A stretch of 56,369 nucleotides of DNA from Anaerolineae bacterium (GTDB taxonomy: Bacteria > Chloroflexota > Anaerolineae > UBA4142 > SHND01). The notes beneath the pieces were generated by a model, which was given only the letters and a program-made list of their open reading frames with translations, made no database searches and had not been told where the DNA came from. A program made the translations under genes and the position numbers. Location of the stretch: NCBI GenBank assembly GCA_022072245.1, contig JAJVIA010000032.1, positions 1-56,369 of the forward strand. The letters run 5' to 3'. This document shows, in pieces, positions 49,763-56,369 of this stretch. How positions within the stretch are numbered: the stretch's first letter is position 1; every line of letters starts with the position of its first letter.

Positions 49763-51214
49763 ATGTCACAGCGCATAGAAAAAGATTCGATGGGCGAACT
49801 CCAAGTCCCCGCCGACGCTTTGTGGGGCGCTCAAACGCAGCGCGCCCTGCACAATTTTCCGATTAGTCATCTGAAACAACAACGCGCGTTCATCTGGAGC
49901 ATGGCGCTCATCAAACGCGCCGCCGCCGAAGTGAACCGCGATTTGGGTTTGCTCGACGCCAACCTCGCGAACGCCATCGCGCAAGCCGCGCAAGAAGTGA
50001 TGGACGATAAACTCGCGCGCCATTTTGAACTCAATCCGTTCCAAGCCGGCGCCGGCACGTCGCACAATATGAACGTGAACGAAGTGATTGCCAATCGCGC
50101 CAATCAAATGCTCGGCTTTGATATTGGCGACAAGAATAAACCGGTCAATCCCAACGACCACGTGAACATGGCGCAAAGCACCAACGACACGATTCCGACC
50201 GCCATCCGTTTGGGCATTCTCTTTATGCTCGACGCGCTGCTCGCGGCGGTGGACGGTTTGGCGGACGCGCTGCAACAAAAAGCCGTCGAGTTTGACGACA
50301 TTGTAAAATCGGGACGCACGCATTTGCAGGACGCGGTGCCGGTGCGAATGGGCCAAGAATTTGGCGGTTACGCGCAAGCGATTCGCAACGACCGCGAACG
50401 CATTGCCACCGCCGCCGACCGCGTGCGCCGCTTGGGCATTGGCGGCACTGCCGCCGGGACCGGTTTGAACGCGCATCCCGAATATCACGCGCGCATGATT
50501 AAACGCCTTAACGAATTGACGCATTTCAATACGCGCTCGTCCGGCAATCTCTTCGAGTCCATGCAAAGCAACGCGGACGCCGCCGATTTTTCCGCCGCGC
50601 TCAATACGCTCGCGCTGACCTTGACGCGCATCGCAAATGATTTTCGTTTGTTGGCATCGGGTCCGACCACCGGCTTGGATGAAATCCGCTTGCCCGCCGT
50701 ACAACCCGGCTCTTCGATTATGCCCGGCAAAGTCAATCCGGTGTTGGCGGAAATGTTGAACATGGTTTGCTATCACGTCATGGGCAACAATCTCACAGTG
50801 CAGTTGGCGGCGGCGGCGGGCCAATTGGAATTGAATGTAATGATGCCGGTCATTGCGTACGATTTATTCGAGGCGATGGAAATTTTGACCAACGCGCTCG
50901 CGGCGTTCACGACCAAATGCGTGGTCGGCATCCAAGCCAATCGTGAAAAAGCGGAAGGTTGGCTCGGCAAGAACGTAATTATCGTTACGGCATTGAATCC
51001 GGTCATCGGCTATAATGCCGGCGCGGCTTTGGCCAAAGAAGCCACCGCGCGTAATCTTTCGCTCCGCGAAGTGGCGGTGGAAAAAATCGCGGCGGGAACC
51101 TTGAAACATCGCGACCAGGACCGCCCCGTTTCCATTCAAGAAGTTGACGCCGTATTGAATGATTTGCGTTCGTTGACCGAAGGCGGCGTTCACGGCGGCG
51201 GCGGCGGCGGCTAG
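49763..51214 (+). CDS. fumC: Class II fumarate hydratase (aspartase/fumarase superfamily)
   Basis: This 483-residue protein begins RIEKDSMGELQVPADALWGAQTQRALHNFPIS. It has GTSHNMNVNEVIANRA, the catalytic His in GRTHLQDAVPVRMGQE and the mobile loop GSSIMPGKVNPVLAEM with the catalytic Ser. The RIEKD.MGE.QVPADALWGAQTQR start favours fumarase over aspartase, but NFPIS and GKVNPV are not decisive, so aspartate ammonia-lyase remains possible. It should interconvert fumarate and malate in the TCA cycle. The C-terminus ends in an unusual run of six Gly. A perfect inverted repeat precedes the start. Confidence 0.85.
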   Translation: MSQRIEKDSMGELQVPADALWGAQTQRALHNFPISHLKQQRAFIWSMALIKRAAAEVNRDLGLLDANLANAIAQAAQEVMDDKLARHFELNPFQAGAGTSHNMNVNEVIANRANQMLGFDIGDKNKPVNPNDHVNMAQSTNDTIPTAIRLGILFMLDALLAAVDGLADALQQKAVEFDDIVKSGRTHLQDAVPVRMGQEFGGYAQAIRNDRERIATAADRVRRLGIGGTAAGTGLNAHPEYHARMIKRLNELTHFNTRSSGNLFESMQSNADAADFSAALNTLALTLTRIANDFRLLASGPTTGLDEIRLPAVQPGSSIMPGKVNPVLAEMLNMVCYHVMGNNLTVQLAAAAGQLELNVMMPVIAYDLFEAMEILTNALAAFTTKCVVGIQANREKAEGWLGKNVIIVTALNPVIGYNAGAALAKEATARNLSLREVAVEKIAAGTLKHRDQDRPVSIQEVDAVLNDLRSLTEGGVHGGGGGG

Positions 51215-51228
51215 AATTTTGGTTCAGC

Positions 51229-51277
51229 GCAAGGCGCTGGCGCGCTCGACACGCGCCGGCGCCTTGCTCCCAATTTT
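51229..51277 (+). terminator. Probable terminator of fumC
   Basis: A GC-rich stem of 9 bp (GCAAGGCGC/GCGCCTTGC) is extended by GGCGCG/CGCGCC across one mismatch. It is followed after 5 nt by T5. The gap before the T run makes it weaker than others here. Confidence 0.65.
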
Positions 51278-51300
51278 TCCATCGCGTTTCCATCAAACGG

Positions 51301-54300
51301 ATGAATCCTCTGGATGTTTCGGCAGCGGCGGACGCTTTTGAAAACGACGCGCTTGCGATGAACCAAGCGACGCGACGCGCGGCGCAGGAAAATCAACTAT
51401 TACGCCTCCTCGCGCATTGGGTCGCCCGCGACTTGAGCGCCGAAGACCTCTTGACGCAGCTGCGTAAAACGCTGGCGGACCTGATGCCCGCCGACCGAAT
51501 TCTGCTTTTGCAGGATACCGAAACGCCGCGCGTCCTCGTGACGCCGCCCGCGCCAACGGGAAATCCCGCCGCGTACGCGGCGGCTTTGGCGCAAACGCTG
51601 ACCGCCCAAAATGTCGCGTTCTGGCTCACGCACGCCCAAGTCGCAGCCGCGCTCGGGACCAACCTCGCCGCAGCGCTTCCGCCCGCGCTCGCGTCGCTCA
51701 TTCTCGCCCCGCTCTGGTTTCACAATAATTTGCGCGGCGCGCTGATCGTCGAAGCCCATCACGCCGCCTCTGAATTCACCGCAGACGATGTGACGCTCGT
51801 TGAAACTATCGCGCTACATATCGTCAGTATGCTCGAACGCGACCAAGCGTTATTCGAGTCGCGGCAGCGAATGGAGCAAATGAGCGCGTTCAGCGCTATG
51901 GCTTCGACGGTGAACGAATGGGTGGACGTAGAACAATTGGCGCGGCGTTTCTTGGCGGTCTTTCTCAATACCACGCATACCGGCTATGGCCTTTTTTACA
52001 TCTTGGAAGCGGAAGAAGAAATGCGTCTGGTCGCGCATTTTGGCGTGCCAACCGAATTGGTCGAAGCGCTGCGCCTCGGTCATTTGTCATTAAATCCCAA
52101 AGTCAAGCGCACGTTTGAAGAGGGACATCTCGCCATTCTTGGCAATTTGACCGACACGAATTTGAGCGAGGGCGCGCGCGAAATCGCCGCGCTGCTGCGT
52201 TTGCAAAGCGTTCTCCTGCTGCCCTTGCGCGTCAAAGGCCGTGGGCTGGGCTTGATTGCGTTGGGCAATAACGAAGATACAATCCAAGTCGAAGACCGCG
52301 AGTTCATGCAGGGCTTGGCGGACCAAGCGGCGCAAGCGATTGAAAACGCGCGGCTCTTTGCCGAATCGCAACGCCGTTTCCAAGAACAAAGCGCGCTGCG
52401 TGAATTGGCGCAGCGTTTTTTGAGCGCCATCACGCCGGACGAAGTGTTGGAACGCACGTTGGACACGTTAGTCAATTTACTGCCCGGCGATTTTTATGAA
52501 GTCTTGCTGCCCGGCGCCGACGGCATGTTCTTGTTGGCGAATGGGCGCGGCTGGAAACGCGGCGTCGTCGGCCGCACCCTCACCGCGAGCGACCCGCATC
52601 TGCACGCGGGCTATGTGCTGCGCGCGCAAAATCCCGTCCTCGTCGAAGATTTCAAGCTCGAGACGCGTTTTCAATCGTCCGATTATTTAATTCGCCATCA
52701 AGTCGTTTCGGGCGTCTGCGCGCCAATGCTCGCCGAAACGCGCGTGATTGGTTTGTTGGGCGTGTACAGCCGCACGCCGCGTCAATTCACCGAAGAGCAA
52801 TCGCACTTTTTGTATCTCGTCGCCACGCAAACGGCTATGGCGCTGGAAAAGGCGCGTCATTTGCAAGCGGCGACGCGGCGCCTGGACGAATTGATTTTAT
52901 TGAACGATGTGATTGCGGCGACGAACGCCGAGGTTTCGCTCGACCGCGTGTTAGCCATCGTCATGGCGGAAATTCGTGAATTGCTCCAGAGCGACGACGC
53001 GCAAATGTATTTTGTGCGCGAAAGCGGCGGCGCGCTCAAATTGGAACCCGCGCTGCCCGATGCCGAAGCGCTTGAACAACCCTGGAGCCGCACTGTCGCG
53101 GAATGGGTGGCGCGTGAAGGCGACCCCTTGTTGATTCAAGATTTGACGCGCGACTTGCGCTTTAACGGCCCGACGCAGTCATTGCGCGCGTGTTTGGGCG
53201 TGCCGATGCGGATTGGCAAACGCATTGTGGGCGTCATTGCCGTGGCGCATCTCGAACCCGGTCGTTTTGACACAAACGATTTACGCTTGCTCACGACGTT
53301 GGCGGGACAGATTGCGGCGGGCATTGCGCGCGCGCGTTTGTTGGACGAAACCGCGCGCCGTCTGGACGAAATTAGCGCGATGTTTGAATTTTCCGACAAA
53401 CTGCGTACCGCCGCCACCGAAGCGCGTTTGCACGAATTGATTGTGAACGATACGGTCAACATGCTGCAAGGCGCCGGCGGTTCACTCCAAATCCTTTCCG
53501 AAGACGGCAGCAACCTGACTGTGGTCGCGACGCGCAACATGCCGCATCGCGGCATGGAACATGAGCGCAGTCAGGGCGGCTTGTCATGGGTTGCGCTCCA
53601 GACCGGCGAGCCGTTTGTCATCGCGGATGTAAGCGCCGATGAGCGCGCGCAATTGCACGGCGTTTTTGCCGATATGCGCGGCGGCGTCGTCGTCCCCTTA
53701 CGCACGCCTTCCGGCATGTTGGGGACTCTGTTTGTCGGTTTTACAGAACAGGGCGCGCCGGGGTACGACAAGTTGCAATTGACGACGACGATTGCCAATC
53801 TCTCCGCGCAAGCATTGCAGCGGGTGCGCTTGCACGAACAGACTTTGGAACAAGCCGCCTCGTTGGCGATTGCGCTCAACAATTTGGCGGATTCGTATCA
53901 AGCGACCTTGCGCGCGCTGTCCGCCGCTTTGGACGCGCGCGACAGTGAGACCGAAGGTCATTCGCAACGCGTCACCAAATTGGCGCTGGCGATTGGCGCG
54001 GCGCTGGAACTTTCATCAGAGGAATTGATTAATTTAGAGCGCGGGGCGCTGCTGCATGACGTGGGAAAAATCGGCGTGCCGGACCATATCTTGCTCAAAT
54101 CCGGCCCGCTCAACAAAGCCGAACGCGAATGGATGAATCGGCATCCGCAGCTCGGCTATGACATGCTCAAAGAGATTTCGTTTCTGCAAGACGCGCTGCC
54201 CGTCGTGCTGCATCATCAAGAAAGATGGGACGGCAGCGGTTATCCCGAAGGTTTGCGCGGCGAACAAATTCCGTTGGGCGCGCGCATCTTTGCCGTCGCG

Positions 54301-54459
54301 GACACGTACGATGCCATGACTTCGACCCGCCCGTATCGCCGCGCGCTGTCGCACGAAGAAGCGTTGACGGAAATCCGACAGTGCAGCGGCACCCAATTTG
54401 ACCCGCGCATCGTCGAAGCGTTCTTGTCGTTATTTCAACAAGATTCGGATTTGTTTTGA
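51301..54459 (+). CDS. Multi-GAF sensor with C-terminal HD-GYP domain
   Basis: This 1052-residue protein has about five tandem GAF domains (roughly 25-190, 195-355, 365-530, 535-690 and 700-860) and a C-terminal HD-GYP domain (about 870-1045). There is no TM helix, so sensing is cytoplasmic. The catalytic elements are GHSQRVTKLALAI (first His), LLHDVGKIGVPDHIL, RHPQLGYDML, HHQERWDGSGYPEGLRGEQIP and ADTYDAMTSTRPYR. These residues are those needed for c-di-GMP (or cGAMP) phosphodiesterase activity, which GAF ligands probably control. The boundaries of individual GAFs are approximate. A second ATG at 51361 could also serve as start. Poor Shine-Dalgarno. Confidence 0.92.
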   Translation: MNPLDVSAAADAFENDALAMNQATRRAAQENQLLRLLAHWVARDLSAEDLLTQLRKTLADLMPADRILLLQDTETPRVLVTPPAPTGNPAAYAAALAQTLTAQNVAFWLTHAQVAAALGTNLAAALPPALASLILAPLWFHNNLRGALIVEAHHAASEFTADDVTLVETIALHIVSMLERDQALFESRQRMEQMSAFSAMASTVNEWVDVEQLARRFLAVFLNTTHTGYGLFYILEAEEEMRLVAHFGVPTELVEALRLGHLSLNPKVKRTFEEGHLAILGNLTDTNLSEGAREIAALLRLQSVLLLPLRVKGRGLGLIALGNNEDTIQVEDREFMQGLADQAAQAIENARLFAESQRRFQEQSALRELAQRFLSAITPDEVLERTLDTLVNLLPGDFYEVLLPGADGMFLLANGRGWKRGVVGRTLTASDPHLHAGYVLRAQNPVLVEDFKLETRFQSSDYLIRHQVVSGVCAPMLAETRVIGLLGVYSRTPRQFTEEQSHFLYLVATQTAMALEKARHLQAATRRLDELILLNDVIAATNAEVSLDRVLAIVMAEIRELLQSDDAQMYFVRESGGALKLEPALPDAEALEQPWSRTVAEWVAREGDPLLIQDLTRDLRFNGPTQSLRACLGVPMRIGKRIVGVIAVAHLEPGRFDTNDLRLLTTLAGQIAAGIARARLLDETARRLDEISAMFEFSDKLRTAATEARLHELIVNDTVNMLQGAGGSLQILSEDGSNLTVVATRNMPHRGMEHERSQGGLSWVALQTGEPFVIADVSADERAQLHGVFADMRGGVVVPLRTPSGMLGTLFVGFTEQGAPGYDKLQLTTTIANLSAQALQRVRLHEQTLEQAASLAIALNNLADSYQATLRALSAALDARDSETEGHSQRVTKLALAIGAALELSSEELINLERGALLHDVGKIGVPDHILLKSGPLNKAEREWMNRHPQLGYDMLKEISFLQDALPVVLHHQERWDGSGYPEGLRGEQIPLGARIFAVADTYDAMTSTRPYRRALSHEEALTEIRQCSGTQFDPRIVEAFLSLFQQDSDLF

Positions 54460-54470
54460 CGCCAACCGTC

Positions 54471-55706
54471 TCATGTGTCACGCGGCGGCGATTCGGACGG
54501 CGCGGGCGCGTTCGCAAGCAATTCGTTTTCGGGCGACGGCGTTTCGGCATTATCCTGCTGCACAATCGAAGAGGTCCACTCGGCAAGCCGCTGACGGCGG
54601 CGAATGATAAAAGCGCCAAACGCGGAAATAATCCCCGCCAACGGCATGGCAAAAAAGGCGCCCCAAAAGCCCGCCACTTTGACCCCCACCAAGAGCGACA
54701 CAATAATCACCAATGGATGCAAACCCAACGCGTCGCCCATGACGCGCGGCATCAATATATTCACGACGACGATTTGCAAGACCACAATGGGAATCATCAC
54801 CCACAAAATCTTGGTGGGGTCCGTCAAGATAGTCGCCAAAAGCGGCGGCAGCATACAAAGGATTGGCCCCAGCAGCGGAATGAGCATAAACAATCCGGCA
54901 AACGCGGCAGCGACCAGCGCGGCTTGAACGCCAAAAAAGGTCAGGATAATGCCGGTGCCCAATCCAATGAGAAACGCCTGCAAAATTTGCGAACGCAAAA
55001 AACCGCCGAACGCGCGGTCTGTCGCCGCAAAAAATACGCGCGCTTCTTGATGCAATCGTTGCGGCAGCACGTCAAATAACATTTTACCGAAACGCGGACC
55101 GTCGAGCGCCAAAAAAAACGAAAGCAAAATCACCAACAGCGCGTTGCCCAATAAAGCCAGCGCGCCCGTCAACAGCGCAATCGTGTTTTGCAAAATCGGC
55201 GTGGCGAGCGCTTGCAAGCTTTGGAGCGCGTTATCAATCAAGCCCTGCACATTGACCGCAAGGTTCAAGCGCTCTAACACATTTTCAAACAAACTCGTAA
55301 ACGCCAATTGCGCCATATCGAGCCGACTCAATTGCGGCGCGATTGTTTTAACCTGCTCCACAATCGTCGGAATCAACGAGGCGACCATGACGACTACCAA
55401 CACCACCAAGCCAAGATACACCACGGCGACGGCAAGCCCGCGCGACACGCGAAACGCCGCGAGACGGTCGCCCAGCGCGCGCGTTCCCACACGCGTCCCC
55501 AATGTCGTCAAGCCGCGCGGCAAGGGACGCTCATTCAGCAATTCCACCAGCGGACTGAGCGCGTACGAGACCAGCCACGCAAGCGCGAGGATGAGAATAA
55601 TGTCCGAAAAGCCGCTCAAGAAATTCAAGAGGACTTGGGCGACATAGGACGCGGCGATAATGACCAGCAGAATAATGAGCAGGTTGAGCCAGGTGGAACG
55701 CGGCAT
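54471..55706 (-). CDS. AI-2E family transporter (PerM/TqsA family)
   Basis: This protein of about 411 residues has about eight membrane helices and the family C-terminal block GFLRSQILQAFLIGLGTGIILTFFGVQAALVAAAFAGLFMLIPLLGPIL, then MGDALGLHPLVIIVSLLVGVKVAGFWGAFFAMPLAGIISA. Members include TqsA (AI-2 export) and Na+/H+ antiporters, so the substrate is open. I use the ATG at 55706 (MPRSTWLNLL); the 17 upstream residues are polar and unlike the family. It converges with the HD-GYP gene 11 bp away. Confidence 0.9.
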   Translation of the reverse strand: MPRSTWLNLLIILLVIIAASYVAQVLLNFLSGFSDIILILALAWLVSYALSPLVELLNERPLPRGLTTLGTRVGTRALGDRLAAFRVSRGLAVAVVYLGLVVLVVVMVASLIPTIVEQVKTIAPQLSRLDMAQLAFTSLFENVLERLNLAVNVQGLIDNALQSLQALATPILQNTIALLTGALALLGNALLVILLSFFLALDGPRFGKMLFDVLPQRLHQEARVFFAATDRAFGGFLRSQILQAFLIGLGTGIILTFFGVQAALVAAAFAGLFMLIPLLGPILCMLPPLLATILTDPTKILWVMIPIVVLQIVVVNILMPRVMGDALGLHPLVIIVSLLVGVKVAGFWGAFFAMPLAGIISAFGAFIIRRRQRLAEWTSSIVQQDNAETPSPENELLANAPAPSESPPRDT

Positions 55707-55778
55707 AGCTGTAATTTTGATTTGGATTTTTGATTTTGAATTTTTGACGGACGTCAAACGTCAATCAACCATTCGAAA

Positions 55779-56369
55779 TCATACATCCAACACCTTTCCC
55801 CAAAAATGTTCTTCGCGAAAGGCGAGGCGGCGCACAAGGCGGCTCGGCGTTTCCAACGCGGGCGCGGCGGACGCGGCGCAATCTTGCAAACAGTTTGCCA
55901 ACTGGAGCCATTCGTTCACAATTTCGGACAATTCTGTTTGCGCGGCGGATGTCGGAACAAACGACGCGCAGGTCTGCAAAAATTCCAAATAAATGCGGCG
56001 ATACAATGCGTCGCTGTCCAAAATCGTACGCGCCATCGCTTGCAGCGAAACGCGCCAGTCCGGCAGCGCGTCGTAAAACGCCAATTCTTCAGCCCACAGT
56101 TCCATCCCCAACAATGCGGCGGTCGGCTGCCGATCCAAATTGAACCACAGCGCGTTTTCGCGCAGCGCCGCGCGCACCGTCTGCTCCGGCGCCGCGGCAT
56201 ATTGCGGCGCGCGCTGCGTCAAAGTCGTCGGCGCGGCGCGATGCAAACCGGTGATAAAACGCGTCGGCGCGGGCGACGGGCGACGATAGTATTCAAAATA
56301 AACGCCCGCGCCCAACCCCAATCCCATTGCCGCCGAAAGATTGTGGCTCTGCGCGCATGAAACGAGTTC
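55779..56369 (-). CDS. BtrH-N/DUF4872-like protein, partial
   Basis: The frame stays open to the right edge, so the true N-terminus is outside; 196 residues are visible. The sequence near the edge, CAQSHNLSAAMGLGLGAGVYFEYYRRPSP followed by FITGLHR, resembles the BtrH N-terminal domain, in which a Cys, a SEA-type helix and a GLGxGxxFxY turn form a papain-like acyltransferase-type site. The rest is helical (AALLGMELWAEELAFYDALPDW, NEWLQLANCLQDCA), as in the DUF4872 partner domain. Homologues of butirosin BtrH transfer acyl groups, but most members are uncharacterised. Confidence in the family is moderate because the key N-terminal part is cut off. Confidence 0.5.
   Translation of the reverse strand, partial: ELVSCAQSHNLSAAMGLGLGAGVYFEYYRRPSPAPTRFITGLHRAAPTTLTQRAPQYAAAPEQTVRAALRENALWFNLDRQPTAALLGMELWAEELAFYDALPDWRVSLQAMARTILDSDALYRRIYLEFLQTCASFVPTSAAQTELSEIVNEWLQLANCLQDCAASAAPALETPSRLVRRLAFREEHFWGKVLDV

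Noticed and set aside
1-56369. tRNA, rRNA, tmRNA or insertion sequences
   Set aside because: I read all gaps over about 50 bp and saw no T-arm-like GTTCGAATC element in a tRNA context, no rRNA and no transposase frame.

Overview
The window is about 56 kb of a gene-dense bacterial chromosome with no rRNA, tRNA, transposase, phage gene or CRISPR array that I can see. Both ends cut genes. The gene set suggests Chloroflexota (Anaerolineae-like or a related lineage). It includes a membrane pyrophosphatase, a primary sigma factor, a CHASE2 adenylate cyclase, a multi-GAF HD-GYP protein, Pro/Thr-rich extracellular glycoside hydrolases with LysM repeats, a YfhO-type membrane protein, an RRM RNA-binding protein and a class III aminotransferase beside one-carbon genes. 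This assignment is an inference from gene content and moderately high G+C with many GCGC/CGCG runs; no marker rRNA is present.

Layout. 1-5.4 kb: the end of a molybdopterin-binding protein, then a minus-strand block holding a ProRS-like protein with an eroded catalytic core, a YdcF-like protein, Era, GrpB and DUF4058, preceded by a DUF4160/DUF2442 pair bounded by 31-bp direct repeats. 5.4-10.2 kb: a large anchored two-domain glycoside hydrolase and MalQ. 10.4-17.7 kb (plus): histidine phosphatase, HD hydrolase, secreted protein, FchA-Fhs one-carbon pair, class III aminotransferase, WecG/TagA glycosyltransferase. 17.7-19.7 kb: a response regulator with a terminator hairpin in its leader, divergent from an RRM gene with a long structured leader, then DUF1992. 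19.8-24.6 kb: a YfhO-Wzx fusion protein and a polyprenyl-phosphate glycosyltransferase. 24.6-32 kb: HppA, RpoD, and divergently Hsp20-Lon, followed by a 62-bp tandem repeat. 32-36.6 kb: small acidic protein, low-molecular-weight phosphatase, CHASE2 cyclase and two GT2 enzymes. 36.9-39.7 kb: an unrecognised membrane protein overlapping a DRHyd/TIR-like predicted nucleotide-processing protein. 39.7-44.5 kb: peptide ABC importer genes without ATPases, plus a creatininase-family hydrolase. 44.8-56.4 kb: membrane protein, 3-hydroxyacyl-CoA dehydrogenase, LysM glycoside hydrolase, Mrp, TPR protein, fumarase, GAF/HD-GYP, AI-2E-family permease, and a partial BtrH-like protein.

Themes. Several genes serve the cell surface (GT2 enzymes, YfhO-Wzx, WecG, two glycoside hydrolases). 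Hsp20-Lon and RpoD share one intergenic region. FchA-Fhs convert methenyl-THF through 10-formyl-THF to formate or the reverse. Several genes have a good -10 box so close to the start codon that leaderless mRNAs are likely, and several others have strong hairpins between promoter and start codon.

The best candidates for something undescribed are the two-gene module at 36.9-39.7 kb, the ProRS paralogue that keeps editing and anticodon domains but lacks catalytic motifs 2 and 3, and the YfhO-Wzx fusion with its donor-making GT2.
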